Of a DNA stretch of 64,000 bases, positions 45,946 to 56,445 are shown piece after piece (within the stretch, counting starts at the first letter, position 1; each line of letters opens with the position of its first letter). The stretch spans positions 10,967,501 through 11,031,500 of the forward strand of contig JAEOAD010000015.1 in assembly GCA_036365145.1 (NCBI GenBank), in the 5' to 3' direction. The translations under genes were made by a program, and so were the position numbers. This DNA comes from Orientallactaga sibirica (lineage: Eukaryota; Chordata; Mammalia; Rodentia; Dipodidae). The notes under the pieces were generated by a model, which did not search any database, was not told the DNA's origin, and saw only the letters and a program-made list of their open reading frames with translations.

Positions 45946-47100
45946 AAAAAAGTTCCAAAATCAATAAATGATAAAATCTATATGTTTATTCTAGTAAATA
46001 GTATAAGTCAAGTTTGGTCTACTCTTGGAAAAAAAAACTTAAATGGTCATATTAAAAGTCTTATGGTAAAGACAATGAAAGCTTTTGCTGGTAGTTATGA
46101 TATGAACTGACTAAAGAAGTTAAACTGGAGAGGAAACTTTAAATGCTGGAAATGTTTGATGAAAAAGATTGTTACAGAGTGCTTAACATAGATTGTAAAG
46201 TAAAAGTATATGGATGAAGATATGAGTAAGCTTAAACAGAAGGTTAAAGACACTTAATCAGAATTCAGACTTCTTGAGATATAAAATGACTATTAGCCTA
46301 GGGCTTACATAAGACTAACAAAGTATGGTCTTGGCTGATAGCAGGTTGCTATGGTATTCAGGTTGTAAACTTAACTTTAACTCATTGATGTTAAGCTGGT
46401 CATAATGGTCATGAAAGACTGAATTTAGAGTACCCAACCAAGTTAACTAGGTTCCTCTCTTTGTCAACATTTTAACTAAATCTTATGGTTAAAATTAACT
46501 CATTAATAGTTTATTCTATCCTAAGGTTATTATATCTAAAACCCTGTCTCAAAAAAATTCTAAACAAAGTTATATTGTGATTTAAGATGTAATTCCTCAA
46601 TTCCTCAACAATCAATCTTAATACTTTAGATTTAACTTACATCATTACTGAGCAAGTTTAGCAAAGCACCACAGATAAAATTATAGTTGATTAAGGTTTG
46701 AGAAGTTATAGATTGTTTCATGAAATTTTATGTATGTTTGGTGTATATTTTATGTATGATTTAGAGGAAATTGGAGATATGTTTTTGGTTCAACAGTTAA
46801 AGGTGCTTATTTGCAAAGCCAGATGCACATAATGGAGCATGCATTTGGAGATTGCACTGACAAATGGCCCTGGCATGCCCATTCCCTCTCTTTCCATGAG
46901 ACTTGTCTCCTTTTTCATTAGATCATGGCCGTCTAATCTATTTCCTCTATTCTTTGGATATCTTAGATATAGCTGAATTAATTTCAGAAACTGACTTACA
47001 GATTGGATGGACATCTTATTTAACTTTTAAAAGTGCTAAATCTCCTCATTAAAAAATATATAAATATTATAAATTGTAAAAGTTTTCATGTCTTCATATT
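45946..47100 (+). other. AT-rich provirus interior, non-coding
   Basis: No open frame of note and no retroviral motif recognised. A degenerate tRNA-SINE-like piece lies at 46767-46895 ('aaaggtgcttatttgcaaag'). Confidence 0.45.
46767..46895 (+). repeat. degenerate tRNA-headed SINE
   Basis: 'caacagttaaaggtgcttat', 'tttgcaaagccagatgcac' and 'ggcatgcccattccctctc' keep the family order, with large internal losses and no clear tail. Confidence 0.55.
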
Positions 47101-47495
47101 TGTTGCAGACAGCTTCAGGTTCGCTGAGATGAACTTCCAGACCAGGCACAGTTATGGAGGAAGGGATATTATTTATTGAAACTTACAGATCCAGGGGAAG
47201 TTCCATAATGGCAAGAGAAACGGCCTGCTCTCCACAGGGCCAAGCAGAGAGAGAGAGCAAAGCCAACCAGCCACCACAGCACACAGAGCAAAACTACAGC
47301 CAAAAGGTCACACAGCACACTTCAGGAACTCCTGCTAGGCACATTTGCATATCTTTACAATGGACTCTCAAACCATCACCACACCTTAAGACCAGGGCCC
47401 CCAGTGACCTTGCCTCTAGCAAGGTGATTGCAGATGCAAACTATAACTAAAAAAAACACTGAATATATTGGGGGACATATATTCAAACTACCACA
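47101..47495 (-). repeat. MaLR 3' LTR
   Basis: 395 bp; minus-strand 3' LTR. The polyadenylation signal complement 'tttatt' is near 47172. A purine-rich stretch (complement of 'ttccgcccctggccccc', 47496-47512) lies next to it and is the likely polypurine tract. Confidence 0.93.
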
Positions 47496-48702
47496 TTCCG
47501 CCCCTGGCCCCCAATATATTTAGCTCCTGGCCCCCAATAGATTTATAACTATCACACATTGTAAATTGTACTCAGTCCAATTTCAAAGGTTCTTACAGTC
47601 TTGATCAACTTAAGATAGTGAGTCCTGTAAAATCAAACAAGTTAAATACTTTCAACATGTAAAGGCACAGAGTAAACATTTTAATTGGTATAAGGCATAG
47701 CAAAGAGAGACTAGAATAATGCAAACTCAACCACCATCAGCAGTCATCAAACTTCTGCAGTTCAAGTTCAATATTACCAGAGACTGCCAATCTCCAGGTT
47801 TTCCAACTCCGCCCCTCCAGCTGGGCAGAGTCGCCAGGGAAAACTTTCATCCCATGCCAACACTGCACTCCATGGTAGCCCTTTTGCACAGTCCTGGTAT
47901 ATCCAAAACATCTTCAGGTCTCCATGCAAACCACGGTCCATCTTCCAAAAGGCTCTTCCAGCCTGTTCCTGAGGGTCTTCATGCTTTGCCTCATGCCGCA
48001 TCTCAGCAGCAGCTCCTGGAACCGTGTGCAACTCATGACCACTCCATGCATTTTTCATATTTCCAAAACTAATACCAGGTGTGCAGGACACAGCCATATT
48101 CTAAATCCAGGGACAAAATAAACCATAGCCTTGAAAAGCAGGTTCCTTCTCCAGTCAACTCTTTCCAAAGAGTTTGCATTTCTAACAGTCTTTCCTCAGG
48201 CATCCTCTCCATTGTTTTAATGTAAATCAAGTCGGGCCACCTTCCTTCCACCTTCCTTAAGATTGCTAATGCGTTGACAATAGCAGCTCCAGTAACCTAA
48301 AACCAGTCTCAGTGCCTCTGCTTTTAACTTGCTTGCTGTTTTCCAACTTAAAATCTTAAAATCTCAGTCCGATATCTTTAGCCAAGTATATCAGTCCATT
48401 ACAAATTTAACCTTAATTAAACTTTCTGGGCCTGGATAGCAGAACGTAGCCATCCCTTATGCCAGTAGCCCAGTTCCAACAAAGTCCTCTGCCGTCTTTC
48501 CTTCCCCTTAGAAACCTCATAAGCCAAGCCTCGAAGTTCAGTACTATCTGCACTTAGCATTCTCAAACTCTCATCAGAATAGTCCATAAAACTTGGCTTA
48601 CCACTCCAGAAGGCATCTTCAGTTGCAAGCACCAAGTCCATGCCCATTCCTCCAAAACAAAGGTTCCAAAAGACGAATATCCACACGGTCAGGTTCATCC
48701 CA

Positions 48703-48722
48703 CCCCACACTCCTCGGTACCA
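48703..48722 (-). promoter_or_regulatory. candidate MaLR primer-binding site, tRNA-Leu-like
   Basis: Minus strand reads TGGTACCGAGGAGTGTGGGG, close to the tRNA-Leu-type site of ERVL/MaLR elements but with one or two extra bases. It begins six bases inside the 5' LTR boundary. Confidence 0.5.
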
Positions 48723-48728
48723 CTTTAC

Positions 48729-49121
48729 TGTTGCAGACAGCTTCAGGTTCGCTGAGATGAACTTCCAGACCAGGCACAGTTATGGAGGAAGGGATATTAT
48801 TTATTGAAACTTACAGATCCAGGGGAAGTTCCATAATGGCAAGAGAAACGGCCTGCTCTCCACAGGGCCAAGCAGAGAGAGCAAAGCCAACCAGCCACCA
48901 CAGCACACAGAGCAAAACTACAGCCAAAAGGTCACACAGCACACTTCAGGAACTCCTGCTAGGCACATTTGCATATCTTTACAATGGACTCTCAAACCAT
49001 CACCACACCTTAAGACCAGGGCCCCCAGTGACCTTGCCTCTAGCAAGGTGATTGCAGATGCAAACTATAACTAAAAAAAAAACACTGAATATATTGGGGG
49101 ACATATATTCAAACTACCACA
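48729..49121 (-). repeat. MaLR 5' LTR
   Basis: 393 bp; minus-strand 5' LTR starting TGTGGTAGTTTGAATATATG at 49121. Same sequence as the 3' LTR apart from two length differences in simple repeats. Confidence 0.93.
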
Positions 49122-49625
49122 ATATTTAAGCCAAAAATGTTACTACATAATATAGATTTCTTGTTTATTTTAAATTCTGTTAGCAGATCTTTTGTTCATA
49201 GTTTACTCTCTGTAGCCTCATGTGCCTTAAACATGTGAACTCCACTTTTTGTTAATATCAAACTTTTCTAGCTATCAGAATATTGTAATTTGGCTTATAC
49301 AAAGCACATGATGTTGTGGCTATCAATAAGTATACATCACCATGCCTGACTAAAACTCTGTTCTTGTCTTGTCCATGCTAGTTTTTCTGGATGATTATCA
49401 CTGAGGTTATAATCTAAGTCTTATAAAAAGTAACTTATTGTAATCTTGTTCTTAGGAAAACTAAGGAAGCTCCCCATGTCTTAGGGAAATCCACTATGTA
49501 CGAAAAATGTTAATATAGTTTGTTTAAGTGTCATATAATAGTCATAAATATTTATTTAGTTAAGCCTTAAAATTGTTCAATGGTAAAAGGTACTTATATA
49601 TAAAAAATTACTTTATGTCTGTCAT

Positions 49626-49976
49626 ATTGTCTCTAATGTATGTTAAAATCGGACTTGCTTAATTCAACAATAACCAAGTTTTATATTGTTTCTAATGTAT
49701 GTTAAAATCAGACTCGCAAGCCAGGCGTGGTAGCGCACGCCTTTAATCCAGCACTCGGGATGCAGATGTAGGAGGACCGCCATGAGTACGAGGCCACCCT
49801 GAGACTACAGAGTGAATTCCAGGTCAGCCTGGGCTAGAGTGAGACCCAACCTCAAAAAACAAAACAAAACAAAACAAAAATCGGACCTGCCTAATTCAAT
49901 AATAACCAAGTTTTATATTGTCTCTAATGTACGTTAATCGGGCTTGCTTAACTCAACAATAACAAAGTTTTTTTTT
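49626..49976 (+). repeat. 59-bp tandem repeat, three copies, split by B1
   Basis: Units start 'attgtctctaatgtatgtta' and end 'aataaccaagttttat'. Copy 1 is 49626-49684, copy 2 is 49685-49717 plus 49877-49916, and copy 3 is 49917-49976. Copies differ by a few substitutions. Confidence 0.88.
49718..49876 (+). repeat. B1-type SINE in the provirus tandem repeat
   Basis: Head 'agccaggcgtggtagcgcac', end 'gtgagacccaacctc', (AAAAC)n tail. Flanks 'aaaatcagactcgc' (49704-49717) and 'aaaatcggacctgc' (49877-49890) are the diverged target duplication. Confidence 0.9.
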
Positions 49977-50560
49977 AATTCTTAAACTATGTATAATCAG
50001 TCTCAGTCAAGGTTTCACTTAATTAATTGTGTCATTTCTGGTATCTTTAGTTCATTGCTTATAAAAATATTGATACTTAAGACATGTTTCCTGCCCTAGA
50101 AAAATAATCTTAAATTTCTGTTCTGCTTCAAGTTTGGGACATTGGTATATAGACTACCCAAAGTTGTTTTCAAACACAGATGCAAAGTTTTTATACTGTC
50201 TTGTCTTTTTCCTAACAATTTCTAGATTAAATCAATTGCCTTAAAGTTACTGATAAAATAATTGATAAAATATTGTTTTCAGGGTTACTAAAATGTTCTG
50301 ACTATACTCATAACTGAAATATTTAAAAGATAGAATGTGTATGCTTTCTATGTCTCAGATATTGCTTACACTGTCACCTCACAATTAAATTTAAATATTA
50401 ATCAAAATGATTTTAAACTGTTGTGTTGTTCTCTAACCAGATATGCTTTGCTAATCAGATATGTTTTACACCTTTTAACTAATCTGTTTTACTATTTAGA
50501 TATGTACAGTCTCTCTGAGTGATTAATAACCATATGCAGAAGCCAAAATCAATTGGAAAC

Positions 50561-51715
50561 ATTGGAGTTAAAAGGATAATCAATATTTTGGTTCCTGCTC
50601 CCAGGTCAGAAGGCCACAGTGCTAACTTCCAGTTTCTGGTAAGTTGCCTATCTTCTTGATCAGAGAGGATATGGAAACCCAGAGATAAACTCCAAGTCAG
50701 TGTATCTGCAATAGCAGAGTCACATCTGAGGAAAATCAGTCCTCTAGGCATCCCAAAAGAGGGAGGGCCACTTGGTCAGCATGGCCTTGGCTTATCCTAG
50801 CAGATGACAATGCTGAGGGTCACAGAACCCGTCACAGGTACCTAAAAGTCTCTCCCACGGCACCATTATTGACCTCCAAAATGTACAGTTAATTCTGGCA
50901 GCCTACATGGTCTTAATCACCCAGTAAGAAAAATATAACTACAAAATATGACTAATATAAGCAAAGAGACTCCACTATTTGATGCTGACTAACAATACTA
51001 AACTCTAACATTAATTCGTGCCTTCTGCCTCTGCCTATCCATGATTAACTTCACCTAACCTGACCCCAGCTCCTCCCACTTGCCTTAGCCAGAATCAGAG
51101 CTATTCCTCAACTCCCCCTTCCTTAGCCCTTAGCCTATCTCATCCAGGGATAAGTACACTGCCACCCCAACCGGCATTCTCAAACTTAAACTCTCTCATG
51201 TTCCTACTCTTCCTCGGATCCTCAAATACTCTTCTTGAATACACTGATGCCCCTCTGCCTTTTCTCTTGCTCCAAGCCCTCTATCCCTTGCCTCTGAGTG
51301 CTCATTTTCCCCTTGTGCCTGGAGTTTTTATGTCATAGCTATTGACAAGGATAACAAACTCCTTACTTCTTCCTTCTGTCCTATCACGGGGTACGCAGAG
51401 CCCCTCTCCCTCTACAGCAGATGTTGCCAGTGGCTGCCCCAAAGCCAGCTCAATACAGGCTTGGTCTGAAAGAAGTCTCTGCTTTGTTCAAGTCCAAGTC
51501 ATAACAGCATTCTACACTGGCGCTGATGGAGGGTACTCACTATCGATCTCACCACTTGGCCACCTCTAGCCACCGTGGAACTGCCTCCTCATCACCCGCC
51601 CTGAAGGGAGACCCATCCACCACAGTATCCAGCCTCTCCCAGAAGAACTGACCACCCCTATGGTTCAGTATGAAGAAATTAACCTTCTTCTCTTATCATT
51701 AACACAAGGCTGGAA
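50561..51715 (+). other. provirus 3' interior
   Basis: The composition changes from AT-rich to C-rich at about 50.6 kb, as if a different retroviral segment were reached. Frames are short, and I could not assign an envelope or polymerase piece. The few bases before the 3' LTR are only weakly purine-rich, so no clear polypurine tract is seen. Confidence 0.4.
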
Positions 51716-52115
51716 TGTTAGGTCTGACAGGCCCCAGTGTGGAGTCACCAAGGACAGCAGGATGGCAACAGAGACATAAGGAAGTGGATTATCCACATTC
51801 CTCAAGAAACTGCCCAGCCATTATCCCCTCCCTGCCTGCAATGCCCCCAGGTCATGGTTTCCTGCCCCCTTATTTTGTACATCACCCAGTCTCTGTTCTG
51901 ATGTCACACTCTGGCTATCTTAGATCTCCCCTCAGCTCTTCCTTTCCTCACCTTCTTCCAACGGAAAGCCCTATAAAGCCTGCTACCTGAGGAACTCAGG
52001 TGGCCTGTGCTCTGCTCTTGAGAACCAGCCCTGGCAGCTCATGCTTTCTCTGAATAAAGCTTTCATATTTGCCTCAGAGTGGTTTGCGTGGTCGTGGTCG
52101 CTCCCGAACCTTACA
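51716..52115 (+). repeat. provirus 3' LTR
   Basis: 400 bp, TGTTAGG ... CCTTACA. TATA-like 'ctataaag' at 51971-51978 and an intact AATAAA at 52053-52058, which the 5' LTR lacks. It keeps several CpG sites near its right end that are lost in the 5' LTR. Confidence 0.95.
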
Positions 52116-52193
52116 CTGGGGATCTGAACATGGTCCTTTATTATGCTCTGGTCACAAGTGCTTTACCCACTGAACCATCTCCCTAGCCCCACG
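52116..52193 (-). repeat. B4-type SINE, right part of the provirus target
   Basis: Starts with the second 'ctggg' and ends 'acccactgaaccatctccct', completing the element begun at 42120-42340. Confidence 0.85.
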
Positions 52194-53500
52194 TCCTTTC
52201 CCTCTTGCCAAGTCTGAGGTTTCTGTGTAACAATAATGGGGTAAGAACAAATCCCCTGAGGCCTCTCCAGCTTTAAGGTCTGTGACCATTCTAAAGAACA
52301 CCACCAGCAAAGGCCTGCGGCTGGATTGGTCCACAATGGAGTCTTTTGTCTGCGAGCCCGGTCTGCTCTGAGCAGTGACTGCATTCCAGAGGATTAGAGA
52401 GGAAAGATTAAAGACTCCCAAGATGCCGAAAAGACTGAACTTGCTGTTGTGGTCAGTGGGAGTAACTGAAGACCCTGGAGGAAAGAGGTAATCATGTGAT
52501 TAATCCCAGCTGCTGAGGACAGAGTGAGGCGCGGATACAAATCTGTAAACTGGTAATGTTGAACCTTATTTGCTTGTTTCTCTGCCCAGATCCATTGTCT
52601 GCCCTGCTCTATGTCAAGGGCCCTCTGAGCACTCTGAGTACTTTCTCCCAAAGGAATCTTCTCCTGCTAAAGGGAGGCCCAGCAGGAGGCCAGAGGGTAG
52701 GGAGAAAATGAGATGGAGTAATTACTACTTCCCTCCTCTTCCTTCACTTTGCTGATCTATGGTGCTGGCCGCATTCTTTTGTCTATTGGGAACCCTGTTC
52801 CCAATAGTTAGCTTCCTGCAGTTAGTGTTTGGCTATTGGCTCTCTGGGCTTAGCTTTCTGATACAGTCAATCCTTGGAGCGTCTTCATCTGCTATTGCCA
52901 GGAAGACAGTACAGGATGCCTCATTAGGTTTTCTTTTCAGATAAATAGTGAATAAGTTTTTAGTATAAACATGTTCCAAATATTGTAGCTTTAAGCATAC
53001 CTACAGAATGTCTCTCTAAAATTATTGTCTATATGAAATACAAATCTAACTTGGCACTTCATGTGTATCTATTCTTATTTGCCAAATCAGATAACCTTGT
53101 TGTAATCCCCTTAATCAGTCCCTCCATTAAGCCCTTTCAATGGAGCCCTTTGACAGGTCTTCCATTTCATGCCATTTCCAACTCAGACCTCATACTGAAA
53201 TTTCTATTTCCCACTGCATTCTCAAAGTTATATAGCAAGCTGAGCACTGACCAGCCCCAGTGCACAGGTCGGCCAGCATGTACCCCCTCTCTAATGCCTA
53301 ATGCCCAGAGGCACCTAGCAGAGATCCTCATGCACATTAAGAAGTACTGGTTGGTTCTCTGCACATATTGCATTGTGTCTGAGAATCAATAAACCTGTCA
53401 CGACCTACCTAATGATCCTCAATGAGTATGGAGACCATAAACATCAAAGCATTCTCACTAGAAGCAGCACAGGGTTTTGCCAGCAGGCAGCATTACATTG
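52194..53500. other. unassigned DNA without a recognised gene
   Basis: No family or exon recognised. A plus-strand frame of 119 codons (53033-53392) has no known motif. Confidence 0.4.
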
Positions 53501-53509
53501 ACTCTGGGC

Positions 53510-53665
53510 CCTGACTCTCCCTGGCCTTGACTGCTCTGAGCTTAAGTTTCTGTACCAAAAATCTTGGAGACAGACTTACTATTTCCTCTGGTTCTTGGGA
53601 GGAATGGAGATAATCTGTGTAAACATTTTGGCACATAGAAGACATTCCCCAAACAATAATGATTG
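53510..53665 (+). repeat. MIR-like relic
   Basis: 'tgctctgagcttaagtttct', 'ggaatggagataatctgtgt' and 'acattttggcacatagaaga' follow the 3' half of MIR in order. Confidence 0.6.
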
Positions 53666-54850
53666 TAATTGCAATGTTGTAGTCTGTCTTCCCTGTGAGG
53701 CTGAGCTCCTCAGGGTCAGGTTGACAGAGTCTTTTCCACTTCTGTCTCCTTGGGATCTGTCCCTCTAGTTGACCCAGGGCAGTTCTCTGAAATGTCAGTG
53801 AAGTGGAGCTAAACAGAGTTGACCATCTGACATAGGTCTCTATGAGCTGAGCTTCTGAAGGGAAGAGCTCATTGTCAGAAGACAAATTCAAATTCAAACT
53901 TTCAAAGGCCCTGTGGGAACCCCGAAGCATAAGTGCACATTTTCAAAGGCTTAGCATGATTGTCTTGATTTTATTTTTAGCTATCTCCTCAGCATCTTCT
54001 GTGTGGGTGACCAACCCTTGCTGGAGCCTTGAGTGTAAGAGTCACTGTTTGTTGTGTGGTCCGGCATGAGAAGCAGAAAAAGACAGGTAGCTTTTGGGAC
54101 AGGGTCTTCCCTCCAGATGGCATTCAGGCCTACACATAGCTCTTCACACCTTCCGCTTCTTAGAAGTTCTGGAGCTGCTCCTCCACTCATCAGCTCTGGG
54201 ATGCCTTGGCCAGCACCCCAGGAGTTTTGAGATACATTGCAGGAGGACTGGAGGTGAAATGATCCATTTAGGAAGCTCCAAAATGCAGCTTAGGCAACCC
54301 TACTTGCAGGAAGACAAGGGGCTTCTGAGAACCCCAAGCCTGCCACCAAGGCTAGCTAATTCCTGGTTTGGTGTAGGGCTGGGTGTGGCCTCTTTCCCAG
54401 GCCACCCAGCCAGTTCTCCTCTGGACTTTGCAAATAAAACACAGCACCTGGACACACAAGTGACCAGAGCCCCTCCTGTCTTCAGAGCTCTAGGACACCC
54501 CGTGTTCCCACTTCAATGAAGTCAAAGGCTTGGAGACAGGCCAGGGTAAACCAGGGGAGCCCAGGAGGATGAGAGCTGCCCATCCAGCCCTCTGCCATGG
54601 AGATGCAAAGCACTGCCCCATTTCCATAATACTGCTTCCTGGAGGCCAGCCAGAGGATGGATGGGGTGGGACTTGAGACCAAGCTGCCTATTTAAAAATA
54701 AGAACATTGTCTAGAGGACTAATTTAAACTCATGTGCAGGACAATCTCCTGAATGGACCAGAGGCATTTTACTTTTGTTTCTGCTCAGTGGTAAGTAGCT
54801 TGCTAGGGAAAACAGATCAACCTCACACAAAATTTTAAAAGCCCTTTTGT
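53666..54850. other. unassigned DNA without a recognised gene
   Basis: A plus-strand frame of 141 codons (54094-54519) and a minus-strand frame of 145 codons (53493-53930) are open in part of this stretch. Neither resembles a known family. No repeat recognised. Confidence 0.4.
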
Positions 54851-54854
54851 AGTT

Positions 54855-55079
54855 TTTAATTTAATTAATTAATTTATCTATTTACTTATTTATTGATGTC
54901 TGTGTGGATGGATGGATGGATGGATGGATGTATTGGGCATGCCAAGGTTTCTTGTCACTTCAAATGAACTTCAAACACATGTGGCACGTCATGTCCTGCT
55001 TTATGTGGGTGTTGGGAAGTTGAATCTGTGCCAACAGTCTTTGCAGGCAAGTACCTTTAACTGATGAGCCATTTCTCTT
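54855..55079 (-). repeat. tRNA-headed SINE with (GGAT)n
   Basis: Old reverse-oriented copy ending 'ctgatgagccatttctct'. Its GA-rich block has been replaced by about six GGAT units at 54908-54930. Confidence 0.85.
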
Positions 55080-55235
55080 AAAGTTCTTTTTGTCATATGT
55101 CTGAGTTAAATAGGTTAATGTAAGATTCTGGAAAACTGAGCACGTTTTTTGATAAAGTCAAGTGTTTCGAGGTCATAGATTGACTTATTTCATCCACCAC
55201 TTACCAAAGTTTTAAACTTGAGTCTCTTTCAGGAT
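55080..55235. other. unassigned DNA
   Basis: Short AT-rich interval, nothing recognised. Confidence 0.4.
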
Positions 55236-55250
55236 GACTCTTCAATTTTT

Positions 55251-55413
55251 TTGTTTGTTTGTTTGTTTGGTTTTTCGAGGTAGGGTCTCACTTTAGCTCA
55301 GGCTGACCTGGAATTCACTATGTAGTCTCAGGGTGGCCTCGAACTCACAGCAATCCTCCTACCTCTACCTCCTGAGTGCTGGGATTAAAGGCGTGCGCCA
55401 TCACACCCGGCTC
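55251..55413 (-). repeat. young B1 SINE with perfect target duplication
   Basis: Flanked by 'gactcttcaattttt' at 55236-55250 and 55414-55428. Starts with (TTTG)n and 'ttcgaggtagggtctcac', ends 'cacacccggct'. Confidence 0.96.
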
Positions 55414-55428
55414 GACTCTTCAATTTTT

Positions 55429-56160
55429 ATAGGAACTTTTGGAGCTAATTTTTGAGGCTTCAACACTGTCAATGGCACCATCACAAATGCTTCACTCAGC
55501 TGGTTCACTAAGCTAGACTTGAGTGATTTGATTCTTTTGTTTCATCTTTGGTGCCTTTCTGGAGCGAATTAGACATTTGTTCATGTCTCCCCAGGACAAG
55601 TCATACAGCACAAGTGGACCTGCAGCCTGGAAATTTGCTCACTCTCCACCTGACAAAGTTATTCCAGACTTACCTCAGTTTTCAAAAATCTCCTCAGTGA
55701 CATCTCTTTTCCTGGACAAAATTAATTATGGATGATGGTTCCTTGGTGTTTGGGGATATATCAGACTTTTAGTGGTTTAGCTGCCAAACCTAACCTTCCA
55801 CCCCATTACCAGCCCCATCAAGACTCTTTAGAGACAGAGATTATGCCTTACTCACGGATCAGTACAAGTCTAAAGAAAGAATAAGGGAGTAGATGAGTAA
55901 GTGATTTGTTTTCACTTTGTAGATGAAACAACTAAACCACATTTGATTCTGCAGGTTGACATTTTCTAGATGTTCACTGAGTATGTGTTACAAAACAGGC
56001 CTCAAGTTGAATCGGTCAAGAACAAATCAAAAAATTCACTGAGTCACTTTCACTTGATTTTAAAACCAGTAGGAAGCAGACACCTAGGATATTGAGTATT
56101 TGGGGAATTTGTCCCCATCATAGGCATCTGCTTTGCAGAGTTACCTAAGTGAAAGAAGGA
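55429..56160. other. unassigned DNA without a recognised gene
   Basis: Nothing recognised. Confidence 0.4.
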
Positions 56161-56164
56161 AGAG

Positions 56165-56350
56165 CTTACGTCAGGAGACTTTGGTGGAAATCCAGGCTTT
56201 ACCACGTATAGCTAGGTAGCCCCCAGCAATTGACTTCAGCTCTCTGTTCTCTCCCTCCCCCCCCCCACCCAGACTCCTCATTTGCAAGGCGAACTGAAAA
56301 CAATAATAGTCACAGAATGTCTCTGAAGTTGGAAAGCCCATACCCAGGAG
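56165..56350 (+). repeat. MIR-like relic with a C-run
   Basis: 'tccaggctttaccacgtata', 'agcaattgacttcagctctc' and 'cagactcctcatttgcaagg' lie in MIR order. A run of eleven C sits at about 56257-56267. Confidence 0.6.
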
Positions 56351-56445
56351 AGATGATAAGAGCAGGCCTCCAGTTAGGTAAACTACAGTGCCATGAATCT
56401 GTCATACACTTTGCCCTTACATCATGCTATGACGCAACTTAAGTT

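Larger units (their letters stand above)
47101..49121 (-). mobile_element. full-length MaLR (MT-like) retrotransposon, apparently young
   Basis: 2,021 bp with LTRs at both ends, flanked by a perfect 5-bp duplication 'atatt' (47096-47100 and 49122-49126). Length and LTR size fit the 2-kb MT class of rodent MaLRs. These are non-autonomous and depend on ERVL proteins (known for the family). The two LTRs appear to differ only by a GA-repeat length change and an A-run length change, which points to a recent insertion. The interior of 1.2 kb holds only a 97-codon minus-strand frame (48417-48710) and a 117-codon plus-strand frame, neither resembling a known protein. Confidence 0.93.
49127..50560 (+). 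other. AT-rich provirus interior with tandem repeat
   Basis: Continuation of the AT-rich interior seen at 45.95-47.10 kb. No open frame above 61 codons. It includes the 59-bp tandem repeat described separately. Confidence 0.5.
42341..52115 (+). mobile_element. defective endogenous retrovirus (class I-like) with nested insertions
   Basis: Paired LTRs at 42341-42739 and 51716-52115, a tRNA-His-type primer-binding site and a 5-bp target duplication define the element. Removing the later L1 (44164-45931), MaLR (47101-49121) and B1 leaves about 5 kb of interior. No long frame is open in it and no protease, polymerase or envelope motif was visible. The element is either an old non-autonomous form or heavily decayed. 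Use of tRNA-His and a 5-bp duplication recall the HERV-H-like group of class I, but that relation is inferred from these two traits only. Confidence 0.88.

Noticed and set aside
47154..49051. Repeated frame with the same first residues at 47154, 48782 and 19539
   Set aside because: Antisense reading of MaLR LTRs; explained by the LTR family.
47101..49121. Direct repeats with unique spacer as a CRISPR-like or phage structure
   Set aside because: Two 395-bp terminal repeats with TG...CA ends and a 5-bp target duplication are an LTR element; the genome is mammalian.
53493..54519. Frames of 145 codons (minus) and 141 codons (plus)
   Set aside because: Both are within the length expected by chance in 64 kb at this base composition, and neither shows a motif.
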